A stretch of DNA of 64,000 nucleotides from Paracoccaceae bacterium (GTDB lineage: Bacteria > Pseudomonadota > Alphaproteobacteria > Rhodobacterales > Rhodobacteraceae), in contig JAHDIS010000001.1 of the NCBI GenBank assembly GCA_020630695.1, forward strand, positions 50,887-114,886. Direction: 5' to 3'. Below, piece after piece: positions 1-9,457 of this stretch. Each line of letters starts with the position of its first letter. Position 1 is the first letter of the stretch. Under the pieces are notes generated by a model. The model made no database searches, was not told where the DNA came from, and saw only the letters and a program-made list of their open reading frames with translations. The translations under genes were made by a program, and so were the position numbers.

Positions 1-1953
1 GATCTCATAACCCAATTCACCGGAAAAACTGATCCGGTTCAGGATCACCGGCACACCCCCAACAAATGTTTGACGCAGGTCCCGGAACTTGAACGCCTCT
101 GCGCTGACATCGTCGCGCGTGATCCGACCCAGCAGTTCCCGCGACTTTGGTCCGGAAAGCGCAATGCCGTGCCAATCGTCAGAGACATTCGCATAGGTCA
201 CATCATCCGGCAGGTCCTTTTCGAACCAACGGCGATGCGCCTCTTGCATGGCCCCGGATCCGAACAACATGAAATGATCCTCTGCCAGACAGGCGACAGT
301 CAGATCACCATAGAGTTTACCCTTGGGCGTCAACATCGGTGTCAGGGTCAGGCGGCCCGGCTTGGGCACGTAACCTGCAAGGGTTTGATCCAGATATGCG
401 CGTGCGCCCGGCCCTTTGAATTCATGCTTGGCAAAATTGGCGATTTCAATGCCGCCAACGGCCTCTTGTACCGCTTTGACTTCGCGCGCCACGTAGTCAT
501 GCGACCGATTGCGCTCAAAGGTCGGATGTTCGTGGGCGTCGTCCGGACCATCAGCAAACCAAAGCGCGTTTTCCAGACCAAAGCCCTGATCCATCAACGC
601 ACCCTTGGCAACGAGCCGGTCATAGAGCGCAGTTGTCTTTTGCATCCGGCCCTTTGGCAGTGTTTCATTTGGGAAGGTCATGACGAACCGGCGTTCGTAG
701 TTTTCCGATGATTTGATCGTTCCCCAATCCGGCGTTGCAAATTCGCCGAAACGGGCGACGTCCATGGCCCAGACATCGATGGACGGTTCGCCGTCGATCA
801 TCCATTCCGCCATGGTCAAGCCAACACCACCCCCTTGGCAGAAGCCAGCCATAACGCCCACGGCAACCCAGTAGTTTTTCATCCCCGGCACCGGGCCAAT
901 CATCGGGTTGCCATCTGGGCCAAAGGTAAAGGGTCCGTTGATCATGTCCTTGATGCCTGCCTCTCCGATTGCCGGAATGCGCTCAAAGGACATTTCGAGC
1001 CGGTCAGCGATACGATCCAGATCGGGTTGCAGCAATTCGTGACCAAAGTCCCAGGGTGTGCCGTCCACCTTCCAAGGGGTCGATTTTGGCTCGTAGGTGC
1101 CCAGCAACATGCCTTGCCGTTCCTGACGGAAATAGATGTTGGCCTCATAGTCGATACCGGCCGGCAAACGGCCTGCCTCTCCCATGCTGTCCATACGCTC
1201 GGCAATCATGGGGATTTTGTCAGTGATCAGGTAGTGATGCTCCATCGGCTGAACCGGTAAATGCACGCCGGACATATGCCCGACTTCACGCGCCCAAAGA
1301 CCACCACAATTGACGATCTGTTCTGCGTTGATCTGGCCTTTTGGTGTTGTGAGATCCCAAGAACCATCAGGCCGTTGGGAAATGGCCGTGACACCGCAGT
1401 GGGTAAAATACTGTGCGCCGTGCACGCGCGCAGATTTGGCAAATGCATAGGTCGCGCCCGAAGGGTCCAAATCACCGTCCTGATCATCCCACAACGCCGC
1501 GTGGTAGTGCTTTGGATCAATCAGCGGATGCCGCTCTGCCAATTCCTTGGGGCTGATGAATTCCTGGTTCAGCCCCATATATCGCGCCTTCGATCGCTCG
1601 CGCTTTAGATAGTCGTACCATTCCTTGGTCGAGGCGGCGTAGAAGCCGCCCGTGATGTGCAGCCCCACTGAATGGCCGGATGTTTCCTCAATCTCTTTGT
1701 AGAGATCGATGGTGTAACTCTGCAGGCGCGAAATATTGGGATCAGAACTGATCGTATGGATTTGACCTGCGGCATGCCAGCTGGACCCCGAGGTCAGTTC
1801 GTCGCGCTCTAGCAGGACCACATCCTTCCAGCCGAACTTGGCCAGGTGGAACAGGATCGAGCAGCCAACCACCCCACCACCAATGACAACGACCTTGGCA
1901 TGTGACGGAAGCGCCTTGCCAGTTGCAGTTTCGTCTTTCTGAATCTCGGGCAT
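1..1953 (-). CDS. FAD-dependent dimethylglycine/sarcosine dehydrogenase-like protein, C-terminus outside window
   Basis: An open minus-strand frame runs off the left edge; about 651 residues are visible, where the family usually has about 800-850. Near residue 22 there is a dinucleotide-binding GGGVVG motif. SSWHAAG follows; in dimethylglycine and sarcosine dehydrogenases the His of this motif carries covalent FAD. The later visible part has the GcvT-like folate-binding layout (for example ALSGPKSRELLGRIT). The family oxidatively demethylates N-methyl glycines and passes the one-carbon unit to tetrahydrofolate. The start is the ATG at 1951-1953, with an AGGAGGAA Shine-Dalgarno just upstream. 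The MttB-like gene ends 13 bases upstream on the same strand, so the two probably form one operon for methylated-amine use. The exact substrate cannot be read from sequence. Confidence 0.88.
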   Translation of the reverse strand, partial: MPEIQKDETATGKALPSHAKVVVIGGGVVGCSILFHLAKFGWKDVVLLERDELTSGSSWHAAGQIHTISSDPNISRLQSYTIDLYKEIEETSGHSVGLHITGGFYAASTKEWYDYLKRERSKARYMGLNQEFISPKELAERHPLIDPKHYHAALWDDQDGDLDPSGATYAFAKSARVHGAQYFTHCGVTAISQRPDGSWDLTTPKGQINAEQIVNCGGLWAREVGHMSGVHLPVQPMEHHYLITDKIPMIAERMDSMGEAGRLPAGIDYEANIYFRQERQGMLLGTYEPKSTPWKVDGTPWDFGHELLQPDLDRIADRLEMSFERIPAIGEAGIKDMINGPFTFGPDGNPMIGPVPGMKNYWVAVGVMAGFCQGGGVGLTMAEWMIDGEPSIDVWAMDVARFGEFATPDWGTIKSSENYERRFVMTFPNETLPKGRMQKTTALYDRLVAKGALMDQGFGLENALWFADGPDDAHEHPTFERNRSHDYVAREVKAVQEAVGGIEIANFAKHEFKGPGARAYLDQTLAGYVPKPGRLTLTPMLTPKGKLYGDLTVACLAEDHFMLFGSGAMQEAHRRWFEKDLPDDVTYANVSDDWHGIALSGPKSRELLGRITRDDVSAEAFKFRDLRQTFVGGVPVILNRISFSGELGYEI

Positions 1954-1966
1954 CGGTGTGTTCCTC

Positions 1967-3487
1967 CTAGTACCAAGCGTCGGGGAGTTCTTCTTTGCGT
2001 TTGGCCACATAAGCCTCCAACGCTTCGCGCGTTGCATCTTCCATTGGCGGCGGTTCGTACTGCGCCAACATATCCTTCACACGTGCATTGGCGCGCACGC
2101 GCATGTCTTGTGAACCGGCTTCTTCCCAGCTTTCCACATTCTCACTATCGCTCAGTTTCGGCTCATAGAACGCGGTTTGATAGTTTCGCATGGTGTGACC
2201 ACAACCAAGAAAATGGCCGCCAGCTTCGACCTCACCATAGGCATCGCGGGCCAGTGCGTCTTCGGAAACATCCAACCCCTGAGTCAGAACCTTTTGGTAG
2301 CTGCCCAACCTGTCAGCATCCATGATCAGTTTCTCAAATCCGGTGCAAAGCCCGCCCTCTAGCCAACCGGCGGAATGCAGAACAAAATTCGCACCTGCCA
2401 ACATGGTGGAATGCATCGAATCCGCACTTTCATAGGCGGCCTGCGCATCTTCTATCTTGGACGCAGTGAGCGAGCCGCCGCAGCGCAGGGGCAAGCCCGC
2501 CCGCCGGGCAAGCTGGCCAATGGCATAGTTGGAAACAACCGGTTCTGGCATTCCAAAGGTCGGAGCGCCTGATTTCAGCGACATCGAGGACAGGAAGTTG
2601 CCCAACACAAAAGGCGCGCCCGGTCGCAACAGCTGAACATAGCCGCAAACCATCATGGCTTCGGCCATGGCCTGAGCAACCGACGCCGCCGTCGAAACCG
2701 GACCCATGGCACCACTCAGGATGAACGGAACGACAATCATTCCTTGCCCGCGTGTTGAATAGACGCGCGCAGCCTCGGTCACGACCTTGTCGACCAAGAG
2801 TGGAGAGTTGGTGTTCACGTTGCCCATGATCACACAGTTCTCATCCATCACCGCGCGGCCAAAAACGATCTCGGCCATGTCTACGCTGTCCTGCGCGCGG
2901 CTCATCTCGGTGATTGCGCCCAGATGCGGTTTGTCAGACAGCGTCATGTGCGCCATCAGCATATCCAGATGCCGTTTGCTGACCGGTACATCGCAGGGCT
3001 CACAGGTGACAAAACCACCGTGATGCAAATTCGGGTGCAGATAAGTCAGGCGAACCAGATCGCGGAACGCATCCATATCGCCGTAACGCCGCCCCTTCTC
3101 CAGATCCCGCACAAAGGGCGCGCCATAGATTGGCGCAAAAACCTGATTGGTGCCGCCAATTGTAACGGAACGCGCCCGGTTGCGCGCAAGCTGGGTGAAT
3201 TCGCGCGGCGCCTTGGCACAGAGCGCACGAATCCAGTCCGAAGGCGCACGCACGATATCGCCGTCGATCTTGGCGCCTTCACCGCGCCAGAGTTCCAGAG
3301 CCTCGGGATCATCCCGAAACGCAATGCCGACATCCTGAATGATCCAGTCAACCTGCGCTTCGAGCTTTTCAATCTGCTCACCATCCAAGACATCGAAGAA
3401 CGGCAAAGATCTGCGGATATAGGGGGACGCTGCAACGCCAGCCGCGGCGTCGGCCCGGTTTCTCGCAGCGCGCGCTCGACGTGCCAT
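1967..3487 (-). CDS. MttB-like trimethylamine/betaine methyltransferase family protein, non-pyrrolysine
   Basis: 506 residues, the full length of the MttB (COG5598) family of corrinoid-dependent methyltransferases. Known pyrrolysine members demethylate trimethylamine. Non-pyrrolysine relatives act on quaternary amines such as glycine betaine, proline betaine or carnitine. The frame has no internal TAG, so this is a non-pyrrolysine member. Conserved stretches include GAMGPVSTAASVAQ and SKIEDAQAAYESADS. It is first in a probable two-gene operon with the dimethylglycine dehydrogenase-like gene and is divergent from a LysR regulator. No corrinoid protein or reductive-activase gene lies nearby in the visible part. 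Family assignment is firm; substrate and even corrinoid dependence in an aerobe are open. Confidence 0.88.
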   Translation of the reverse strand: MARRARAARNRADAAAGVAASPYIRRSLPFFDVLDGEQIEKLEAQVDWIIQDVGIAFRDDPEALELWRGEGAKIDGDIVRAPSDWIRALCAKAPREFTQLARNRARSVTIGGTNQVFAPIYGAPFVRDLEKGRRYGDMDAFRDLVRLTYLHPNLHHGGFVTCEPCDVPVSKRHLDMLMAHMTLSDKPHLGAITEMSRAQDSVDMAEIVFGRAVMDENCVIMGNVNTNSPLLVDKVVTEAARVYSTRGQGMIVVPFILSGAMGPVSTAASVAQAMAEAMMVCGYVQLLRPGAPFVLGNFLSSMSLKSGAPTFGMPEPVVSNYAIGQLARRAGLPLRCGGSLTASKIEDAQAAYESADSMHSTMLAGANFVLHSAGWLEGGLCTGFEKLIMDADRLGSYQKVLTQGLDVSEDALARDAYGEVEAGGHFLGCGHTMRNYQTAFYEPKLSDSENVESWEEAGSQDMRVRANARVKDMLAQYEPPPMEDATREALEAYVAKRKEELPDAWY

Positions 3488-3551
3488 TGTCTGAACTCCC
3501 TATGTTTCGATTTACAGTGGTACCCGCAAAACAGCGCTCTGTGACGGTTGA

Positions 3552-3576
3552 AAAATTTGATGCTTTGGATAATTTC
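3552..3576. promoter_or_regulatory. possible LysR-type operator
   Basis: Short interrupted inverted repeat, AAATT at 3553-3557 and AATTT at 3571-3575, in the 94-base gap between the divergent MttB-like and LysR genes. LysR-family sites often take an AT-rich T-N11-A form in this position. It ends six bases before the regulator start, which would suit autoregulation. This is placement plus weak symmetry only. Confidence 0.25.
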
Positions 3577-3581
3577 AGATT

Positions 3582-4490
3582 ATGCACAACCTATGGACAC
3601 ATCTGTCTTCACCGCGCCATTTGATGGTTTTCGAAGCCGCTGCGAGACATGGATCATTCACGCTCGCCGCGCAGGAATTGAACGTTCAACAGCCTTCCGT
3701 CAGTGCTTCGATAAAACAGCTCGAGGCCACGTTGGGCATTCAGTTGTTTCGACGCAGCCATCGTCGCATAAATCTGACGCATGCTGGTGACAGGCTTTTT
3801 GCTGATGTAACGCGTGCCTTTGAGTTGTTGGAGCAATCAGCCACATCGATCCGGCAATCGGTCAGCAACGATCACGTGACACTCAGCGCGTCTTCTGCAT
3901 TCAACAACTACTGGATGCTGCCCAGACTGAAGACGTTCCAGCAAAGCCATCCCGACATCGATCTGCGTCTTCAGTCCAGTGACCGGGAGCCGGATCTGAA
4001 CGTCGAACCGATTAGTCTTGCCATACGGTTGGGCGATGGGAACTGGCCCGGCTGCGACTGCCAGCGGATCGCCGAAGAAATCATCTATCCTGTTGCTGCT
4101 CCACGGGTCATGGCTGCCGCGCTTCATCTGCGCAACATCACCGGTCTGTTGCACCAACGCCTGATCCATCTCGAAGAACCTATTCGTGAACGTCCATCCT
4201 GGGCGCAATGGTTCAATGAGTTTGGAATAACAGAACAGCCGCCGCGCAGCGGCCTGCGTCTGAATGACTATGCGTTGGTTCTGCAAGCTGCGATTGCGGG
4301 CGAAGGTTTTGCCTTCGGATGGCACCATCTGGTCGGCCCAATGGTCGAACAGGGGCTTCTGGCATCCCGGCCCGAATGGGCCTGGAAAACCGGCCGCGGC
4401 TTTTATCTGGTTTGGTCCAAGAACATTCCTCTGCTTCCAAAGGCGGAAACTGTCCGGGAATGGATTCTGACAAGAAGCGCTGCTCCTTGA
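3582..4490 (+). CDS. LysR-family transcriptional regulator, GcvA-like
   Basis: 302 residues, the normal LysR length. The N-terminal winged helix-turn-helix covers about residues 8-65 (SPRHLMVFEAAARHGSFT, then QPSVSASIKQLE). An effector-binding domain of two periplasmic-binding-like lobes covers about residues 90-295 and resembles the GcvA subgroup (GDGNWPG, then GFAFGWHHLVGPMV). It is divergent from the MttB/dimethylglycine dehydrogenase operon, the classic arrangement for a LysR regulator and its target. The effector is therefore probably a methylated amine or derivative (inference). It converges with the downstream PNPOx-like gene, with 18 bases between. Confidence 0.9.
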   Translation: MHNLWTHLSSPRHLMVFEAAARHGSFTLAAQELNVQQPSVSASIKQLEATLGIQLFRRSHRRINLTHAGDRLFADVTRAFELLEQSATSIRQSVSNDHVTLSASSAFNNYWMLPRLKTFQQSHPDIDLRLQSSDREPDLNVEPISLAIRLGDGNWPGCDCQRIAEEIIYPVAAPRVMAAALHLRNITGLLHQRLIHLEEPIRERPSWAQWFNEFGITEQPPRSGLRLNDYALVLQAAIAGEGFAFGWHHLVGPMVEQGLLASRPEWAWKTGRGFYLVWSKNIPLLPKAETVREWILTRSAAP

Positions 4491-4508
4491 ATGATCCGGC
4501 CATTGGTT

Positions 4509-5051
4509 CTAGGGCGCCACCCAGCCTCCAACCCAGCTACTGCCATCACGCTGAAAAACAGCGCGTTCGTGACGATCCGGGCCCAGATAAAGCAGATCAA
4601 TGCCAAGCACCTGAGCCAACACGGCTGTAAACCGTTCCTGCATCGGCAGTGGCTTAAAATCTCCGGGATCTTCCAGTGGCACGCCGGGTGCATGCGTCCC
4701 GCCATAGACATCCCTGCCAACATCCGGAATGCGGGCCCAGCGATCACGATCCGCATGGATCAGCTCAACCCGACAGCGAAATCGGATTTGCAGGCGTTTT
4801 TCCGGCAACCAAAAATGCAGGCCAGCGCGAGGATCAGCCTCCAATTCAGCGACCTTCGCGCTCATCCGATCCGTTTGAAATTCTGCAACAGAACGCCCGG
4901 AATCCCAAGACCGGAGCACGATGGTTCGGGCCTCTGGTCCTGCCTTGGCGACCGTGACCAAGGTTGGATTGCGCGCAGGGTGATGTCGATCCTCTACGCC
5001 GCGTGCAATTTCGGCCCATGCCGCCAAACGCAAGTCTTCAGGTGTTTTCAC
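4509..5051 (-). CDS. pyridoxamine 5'-phosphate oxidase-like FMN-binding split-barrel protein
   Basis: 180 residues. The layout is that of the PNPOx-like flavin-binding split barrel of the Pyridox_oxase_2 type: RTIVLRSWD for the first strands, then SAKVAELEADPRAGLHFWLP for the flavin-contacting helix and strand. The C-terminal motif expected for PNPOx dimers is reduced (ERAVFQRDGSSWVGGWVAP). It is probably cytosolic. Its start lies 2 bases from the stop of the TIGR02302 gene, so it appears to be last in an operon reading from that gene. True PdxH is longer, so I do not give that symbol; the substrate is unknown. Confidence 0.75.
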   Translation of the reverse strand: MKTPEDLRLAAWAEIARGVEDRHHPARNPTLVTVAKAGPEARTIVLRSWDSGRSVAEFQTDRMSAKVAELEADPRAGLHFWLPEKRLQIRFRCRVELIHADRDRWARIPDVGRDVYGGTHAPGVPLEDPGDFKPLPMQERFTAVLAQVLGIDLLYLGPDRHERAVFQRDGSSWVGGWVAP

Positions 5052-5053
5052 GA

Positions 5054-7669
5054 TCAGAACCGGTCCAACAACCGTTCGAGATACTCAAGCTCGGCTGTGG
5101 GCCGATCTGCATCGCCAGACCTGCGTCGGAGTTCGTCCAACAGTTCGCGGGCGCGGCGGTAAACATCTTCGCCCTGCAACAAACCCTCATCGGTTCCGAC
5201 CTGACCAGTAGTGCCCGCATTGCGCCCGAGCGGATCGCGTTGCTGCGAAGGATCGCCACCTTCTGCCATCCCCTGCTGACCCTGGTTTTGCTGTTGCTGC
5301 TGAGCAAGCGCCTCACCCAGATTCCGCAAGCCTTCCCGAAGCGCTTCCATGGCCTCGGACTGCCGTCCGATGGCATCGGCCAGCTCTCCGTCGCGCAGCG
5401 CCTCTTCGGCACCATCCATGGCCTCTTCGGCCCGGCGCAACGCATCTGCAGCGGCATCGCCCTGTTCCGTGCCCTGCCCCGGCAGATTGCGGCGTTGGCG
5501 GTTCAACTCATTGCGCAGTGCCTGTTGGCGGTCTGCAAGGCTGTCCTCAAGCGATTGCCCGTCACCACCCTGACCATCCGCGCCCTGCTGTTCCCCGGCA
5601 CCCTGTTGCTCGCCTTCACCTTGGCCTTCGCCTTGCTGCTGTCCCTGGCCCTGTTGCTGTTGGCCCTCGCCTTGTTGCCCTTGCTGTTCGCCGCGCTGGC
5701 CTTGGCCCGGATTAAACTGTTCCTGCAGGTCACGAAATGCTTCGTCCGACAGCCCCTGTTGATCCCGGAGTGTTTCTGACAAACCCTCCATGGCCTGTTC
5801 ACCCGGAGACTGGCCGCCCTGACCTTGGCCTTCGGTGACCTGCATGTTTTCCATCATCTGCTGCAGCTGTTCGAGCGCTTCCATCGCCTCGGCCATCCGG
5901 CCTTGTTCCATCAGCTCCTGAATCCGGTCCATCATTTCCTGAAGATCGTTCTGAGACATCTCCATCATGCTTTGCGGATCGCCCTGCTGCTGCATCTCAG
6001 GGTTTTGTTCGGCCTGCTGGCGCTGCTGCTGCGCCAACTGGCGCAAGTAGTCATCTGTCGCCTCGCGCAACTCTTGCATCAGTTCGGCGATCTCTTGGTC
6101 CGAAGCGCCGTTTTTCATTGCTTCTGCCAAACGTTCCTGTGCGCGTTGCAGCCGCTCAAGAGCGTCCTGAAGGTCACCCTCTTCCAGTTCGAGAGCCAGA
6201 TCCCACATCCGTTGCGCCAAGTCGTCCTGCTGTTCATCCGTCAGGCCAAGCGACGCGTATTGTTCCATTTCCTTTAGGATATCGCGCAATTGCTGGGCAT
6301 GTTCTGGTTTGCGGAACAAGGCATCAGATCTATGCGTGATTGCCCGCAGAATAAGCGCCGAATCCGCCGCGTTTACACGGTTCCACAAAAGCGCCTGCCG
6401 TTGCTCGATCACGGCTGCTGCAACCGGATCAAAAAAGCGCCGGCCAGGCAGGTTCAGAACTTCGGGTTCTGAATACCCTTTCTGGCCACGGGCATCCTCG
6501 ACCTCAAGTTCAAGTCGCACTGGCAAATTCGCCCAAGGGTGCAATGAGAAATTCGCCACGAGCATCTCGGTAAAGTCCGTGCGGCTGCCCGAAATCGGCA
6601 TGCTCAGCGGGACCTCAAGAACTGGTCGCTGTTCCGGGTCGATACTCCGGCCATAGCGGCGGTCGACATCGGCCAGCACCAATTCGAAACGGGCCATTCC
6701 CCCAACCACGCCGTGATCATCCGTGGCGGCAAAAGGAATCTCAGATTCGCCTTCATAGCTCACTTCGATTTCACCATCCCGTGCGACCGTAGGAGACGCA
6801 TCAGGGATCAATGCAATTTGCCAAATCCGGCCACCGGGACCATCGATCGTCAGTGCACCCGATCGCACGACTTCGAATTCCTGCGCCGTCTCAAGCATCC
6901 CGTCTTCTGGAATCGGTCGGCCCGATACATCTTCAGTAACCGTCAGCGCGCCAACTTCACCATACATACGCAGAGTGATCTGTGCGCCCTCGGGCACGTC
7001 CAGTGATGGTGCAATGATGTCATTCAGATAGATCGACGGCAGCCGCGTATAGCGCGGCGGCTCCATCCAGCCTTCCCATGTCGGCCCCTGCGCGAGATCC
7101 GGCCCACCAGCCCCCATCGAGGTAACCGACTGAACCCGCATGAAAGAGCCGAAAAGCAGCGCAACCGACAACGTCAGAACCGCCACATAGCGCAATGCAT
7201 AAGGGTCAGCCTTGGCGACGCGCAGATCCGGTTCCGCGGCTTTCGCCTTTTTCAGCCTGTCTCGCATGCGTTTCTGGTGCGCCAACCAAACAGCCCCGGA
7301 CGCCGGATCGTCGGTGCCTATCGCCTGTTGGTCCAATGCAGCCTGAATAGGATTACCCCTGAGTGTGCCGTCCAGACGCTGAAGAGCTTCGTCACGGGCG
7401 GGCCAGTGAAACTGCCGCGCCCCACGTACCAACGCCCACAGCGCGGCCAGTCCAAACGCCGCACCGGCCGCCCAAACCCATTCGGTCGCAACCATATCCT
7501 GCAGGCCCAGCATCAGCAGACCCAGCACAACAAATATGATCGACCAAAGCGGCCAAAATGCGCGGGTTGCCTGTTCGGCCACCATACCCCAACGGGTCAG
7601 GCGCAATGGCCAGCGAATAGCGCCATAGATGTCAGCTTTGGTCTGATGGTCACGTGGCAAAAGCGCCAT
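5054..7669 (-). CDS. TIGR02302/DUF4175 family membrane protein with Gln/Gly-rich tract
   Basis: 871 residues, typical of the alphaproteobacterial TIGR02302 family, whose function is not established. There are two hydrophobic segments near residues 38-90 (PLWSIIFVVLGLLML and following) and a third near 155-175. An extracytoplasmic beta-rich part follows. A long coiled-coil/low-complexity half rich in Gln, Glu and Met then contains a nearly pure Q/G/E tract encoded by about 5570-5720. The C-terminus is again coiled coil and ends ELLDELRRRSGDADRP followed by a short tail. It lies 39 bases after lysA on the same strand, an association common in Rhodobacteraceae. The tract is GC-rich and repetitive at DNA level, so assemblies may collapse it. 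Confidence 0.85.
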   Translation of the reverse strand: MALLPRDHQTKADIYGAIRWPLRLTRWGMVAEQATRAFWPLWSIIFVVLGLLMLGLQDMVATEWVWAAGAAFGLAALWALVRGARQFHWPARDEALQRLDGTLRGNPIQAALDQQAIGTDDPASGAVWLAHQKRMRDRLKKAKAAEPDLRVAKADPYALRYVAVLTLSVALLFGSFMRVQSVTSMGAGGPDLAQGPTWEGWMEPPRYTRLPSIYLNDIIAPSLDVPEGAQITLRMYGEVGALTVTEDVSGRPIPEDGMLETAQEFEVVRSGALTIDGPGGRIWQIALIPDASPTVARDGEIEVSYEGESEIPFAATDDHGVVGGMARFELVLADVDRRYGRSIDPEQRPVLEVPLSMPISGSRTDFTEMLVANFSLHPWANLPVRLELEVEDARGQKGYSEPEVLNLPGRRFFDPVAAAVIEQRQALLWNRVNAADSALILRAITHRSDALFRKPEHAQQLRDILKEMEQYASLGLTDEQQDDLAQRMWDLALELEEGDLQDALERLQRAQERLAEAMKNGASDQEIAELMQELREATDDYLRQLAQQQRQQAEQNPEMQQQGDPQSMMEMSQNDLQEMMDRIQELMEQGRMAEAMEALEQLQQMMENMQVTEGQGQGGQSPGEQAMEGLSETLRDQQGLSDEAFRDLQEQFNPGQGQRGEQQGQQGEGQQQQGQGQQQGEGQGEGEQQGAGEQQGADGQGGDGQSLEDSLADRQQALRNELNRQRRNLPGQGTEQGDAAADALRRAEEAMDGAEEALRDGELADAIGRQSEAMEALREGLRNLGEALAQQQQQNQGQQGMAEGGDPSQQRDPLGRNAGTTGQVGTDEGLLQGEDVYRRARELLDELRRRSGDADRPTAELEYLERLLDRF

Positions 7670-7708
7670 GGATCGCTCCTAGCAGCAATGGGCTGCAAGA
7701 AGGATGCC

Positions 7709-8974
7709 TTACAACCATTCAGGGATGGTATCGCGATTTATGATTTCGTCAAAGGTCGGACGCTGCCGAATGACGGCGAATTGATCACCATTCACCATAA
7801 CCTCCGGCACCAGAGGCCGTGTGTTGTACTCTGAGGCCATGACTGCGCCATAGGCGCCAGCCGAACGGAATGCCACCAGATCACCACCAGACAACGGTGG
7901 CATAAGGCGACCCTTGGCAAAGGTGTCGCCGCTTTCACAAACTGGTCCCACGATGTCGTAAGGGCTCAGCTCTGCAGCGGCAGCAGCTTCGACAACCGGC
8001 ACGATTTCATGGTGCGCATCGTACATCGCCGGGCGGATCAAGTCGTTCATTGCACCATCAAGGATCAGGAACTTTCGCCCTTCTCCTTCTTTCACGTAGA
8101 TGACACGACTGACCAAAATACCGGCGTTCCCAGCAATCAAACGGCCCGGTTCAATCTCGATCTCACAGCCCAAATGGCCCACGGTCCGTTGCACCAAGGC
8201 CCCGTAGTCTGTCGGCAGCGGCGGCGCTTCGTTAGACCGCGCATAGGGAATGCCCAAACCGCCACCCAGATCCAGACGCGAGATTTCATGCCCGTCCGCG
8301 CGCAATTGTTCGGTCAATTCGGCGACCTTCTGATAGGCCAATTCAAAGGGCTCCAGCTGGGTTAGCTGACTGCCGATATGTACATCGATACCGATGACTT
8401 TGAGACCGGGAAGCCGGGCAGCCTCTGCGTAAACCGCGCGTGCCTTTGCGATCGGGATGCCGAATTTGTTTTCGCTCTTGCCGGTTGCGATCTTGGCGTG
8501 GGTCTTGGCATCAACATCTGGATTCACGCGGATCGTGATTGGCGCCAGAACACCAAGCGATTCCGCCACCTGACTCAGAACCCGCATTTCAGGTTCGCTC
8601 TCGACGTTGAATTGACGAATGCCCCCCTCCAGTGCGAGACGAATTTCCTCTTCCGTCTTGCCGACACCGGAAAACACGATCCGGTCGCCCGGAACACCGG
8701 CCGCTTTGGCGCGGGCATATTCACCCCCCGACACAACATCCATGCCAGCGCCGGCATCACCCAGTGTTTTGAGTATCGCCTGATTGCTCGCGGCCTTCAT
8801 GGCGTAGCAGACCAGATGCGGACCCCAGCTCAGGGCTTCGTCAAAAAGCTGGTAGTGACGCAAAAGCGTCGCCGTGGAGTACAGATAGAACGGCGTGCCA
8901 ACCGACGCGGCAATTTCTGCCACATCCACATCTTCGGCCATCAACCGGCCATCCCGATAGAGAAAATGATCCAC
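7709..8974 (-). CDS. lysA: diaminopimelate decarboxylase
   Basis: Catalyses PLP-dependent decarboxylation of meso-diaminopimelate to lysine, the last step of lysine synthesis. The fold-III alanine-racemase-like barrel carries the PLP lysine in VCYAMKAASNQ. DVHIGSQL and RLDLGGGLGIPY follow, then the substrate-binding CESGD motif and the C-terminal GAYGAVMASEYN. I place the start at GTG 8972-8974 (protein begins VDHFLYRDG). It has an AGGAGG six bases upstream and gives 421 residues, the usual size. An in-frame ATG at 9085 would add 37 unconserved-looking residues across the Shine-Dalgarno. It is followed by the TIGR02302 gene. Confidence 0.95.
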   Translation of the reverse strand: MDHFLYRDGRLMAEDVDVAEIAASVGTPFYLYSTATLLRHYQLFDEALSWGPHLVCYAMKAASNQAILKTLGDAGAGMDVVSGGEYARAKAAGVPGDRIVFSGVGKTEEEIRLALEGGIRQFNVESEPEMRVLSQVAESLGVLAPITIRVNPDVDAKTHAKIATGKSENKFGIPIAKARAVYAEAARLPGLKVIGIDVHIGSQLTQLEPFELAYQKVAELTEQLRADGHEISRLDLGGGLGIPYARSNEAPPLPTDYGALVQRTVGHLGCEIEIEPGRLIAGNAGILVSRVIYVKEGEGRKFLILDGAMNDLIRPAMYDAHHEIVPVVEAAAAAELSPYDIVGPVCESGDTFAKGRLMPPLSGGDLVAFRSAGAYGAVMASEYNTRPLVPEVMVNGDQFAVIRQRPTFDEIINRDTIPEWL

Positions 8975-9145
8975 GCGTGCCTCCTGCAAAACCTCTGCTG
9001 CCATAGCGCAAGGCTGATCGCACCGGAACCCCCCAGCTTCTTTGGCTTTAAAATACCTCAGAGGGTCCTTGCCGGTGGCGAACATGCGGTCGTTTGCAAG
9101 GCAACAACTATGCCCAGCCCGTCAGGCCAGCTTTCTACGCCATAT

Positions 9146-9457
9146 TCAGATCGGTTTTGACCGGAACCAAAGGTACAGCGGCAATCCACAGCTCACGCCG
9201 ATACAAAAGATCGCCGGGATCGAAAGCAGGGCGATCCAGTTTCTCCGAACGGCGACTTCGGACAAGATCCACAGCGTCAGCGCGATCGCGGCAATGGTCA
9301 GATCCCAAACCAGACCATGTGTGCTGTCGTTCACGTACCACGCATCAATCAACAGGCCGAGGCTCCAATCATTCGCGGCCATGTAGGTCATGAAATAGTA
9401 CATGGGATGGATAGCGCCCCAAATGGCCAGCGCCAGCCAAAGCCAACGCAGCCTCAT
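9146..9457 (-). CDS. DUF2834 small integral membrane protein
   Basis: 103 residues with three hydrophobic segments: [20 protein letters not shown] near the start, WDLTIAAIALTLWILSEV in the middle, LLSIPAIFCIGVSCGLPLYL near the end. The pattern and size match DUF2834, an uncharacterised membrane family. The ATG overlaps the stop of the upstream lipoprotein gene (ATGA at 9454-9457), so it is translationally coupled to the argH-lipoprotein pair. Function unknown. Confidence 0.8.
   Translation of the reverse strand: MRLRWLWLALAIWGAIHPMYYFMTYMAANDWSLGLLIDAWYVNDSTHGLVWDLTIAAIALTLWILSEVAVRRNWIALLSIPAIFCIGVSCGLPLYLWFRSKPI

Noticed and set aside
1967..3487. Possible pyrrolysine codon in the MttB-like gene
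   Set aside because: The frame has no in-frame TAG, so this is a non-pyrrolysine member.
4964..5779. 271-codon plus-strand frame opposite the TIGR02302 protein, with Leu-rich hydrophobic runs
   Set aside because: The Leu runs are the complement of the Gln-rich tract; there is no independent evidence for a gene.
8975..9085. Longer lysA start at the ATG at 9085
   Set aside because: The 37 added residues cross a strong Shine-Dalgarno placed just before the GTG at 8974 and do not resemble the family N-terminus.
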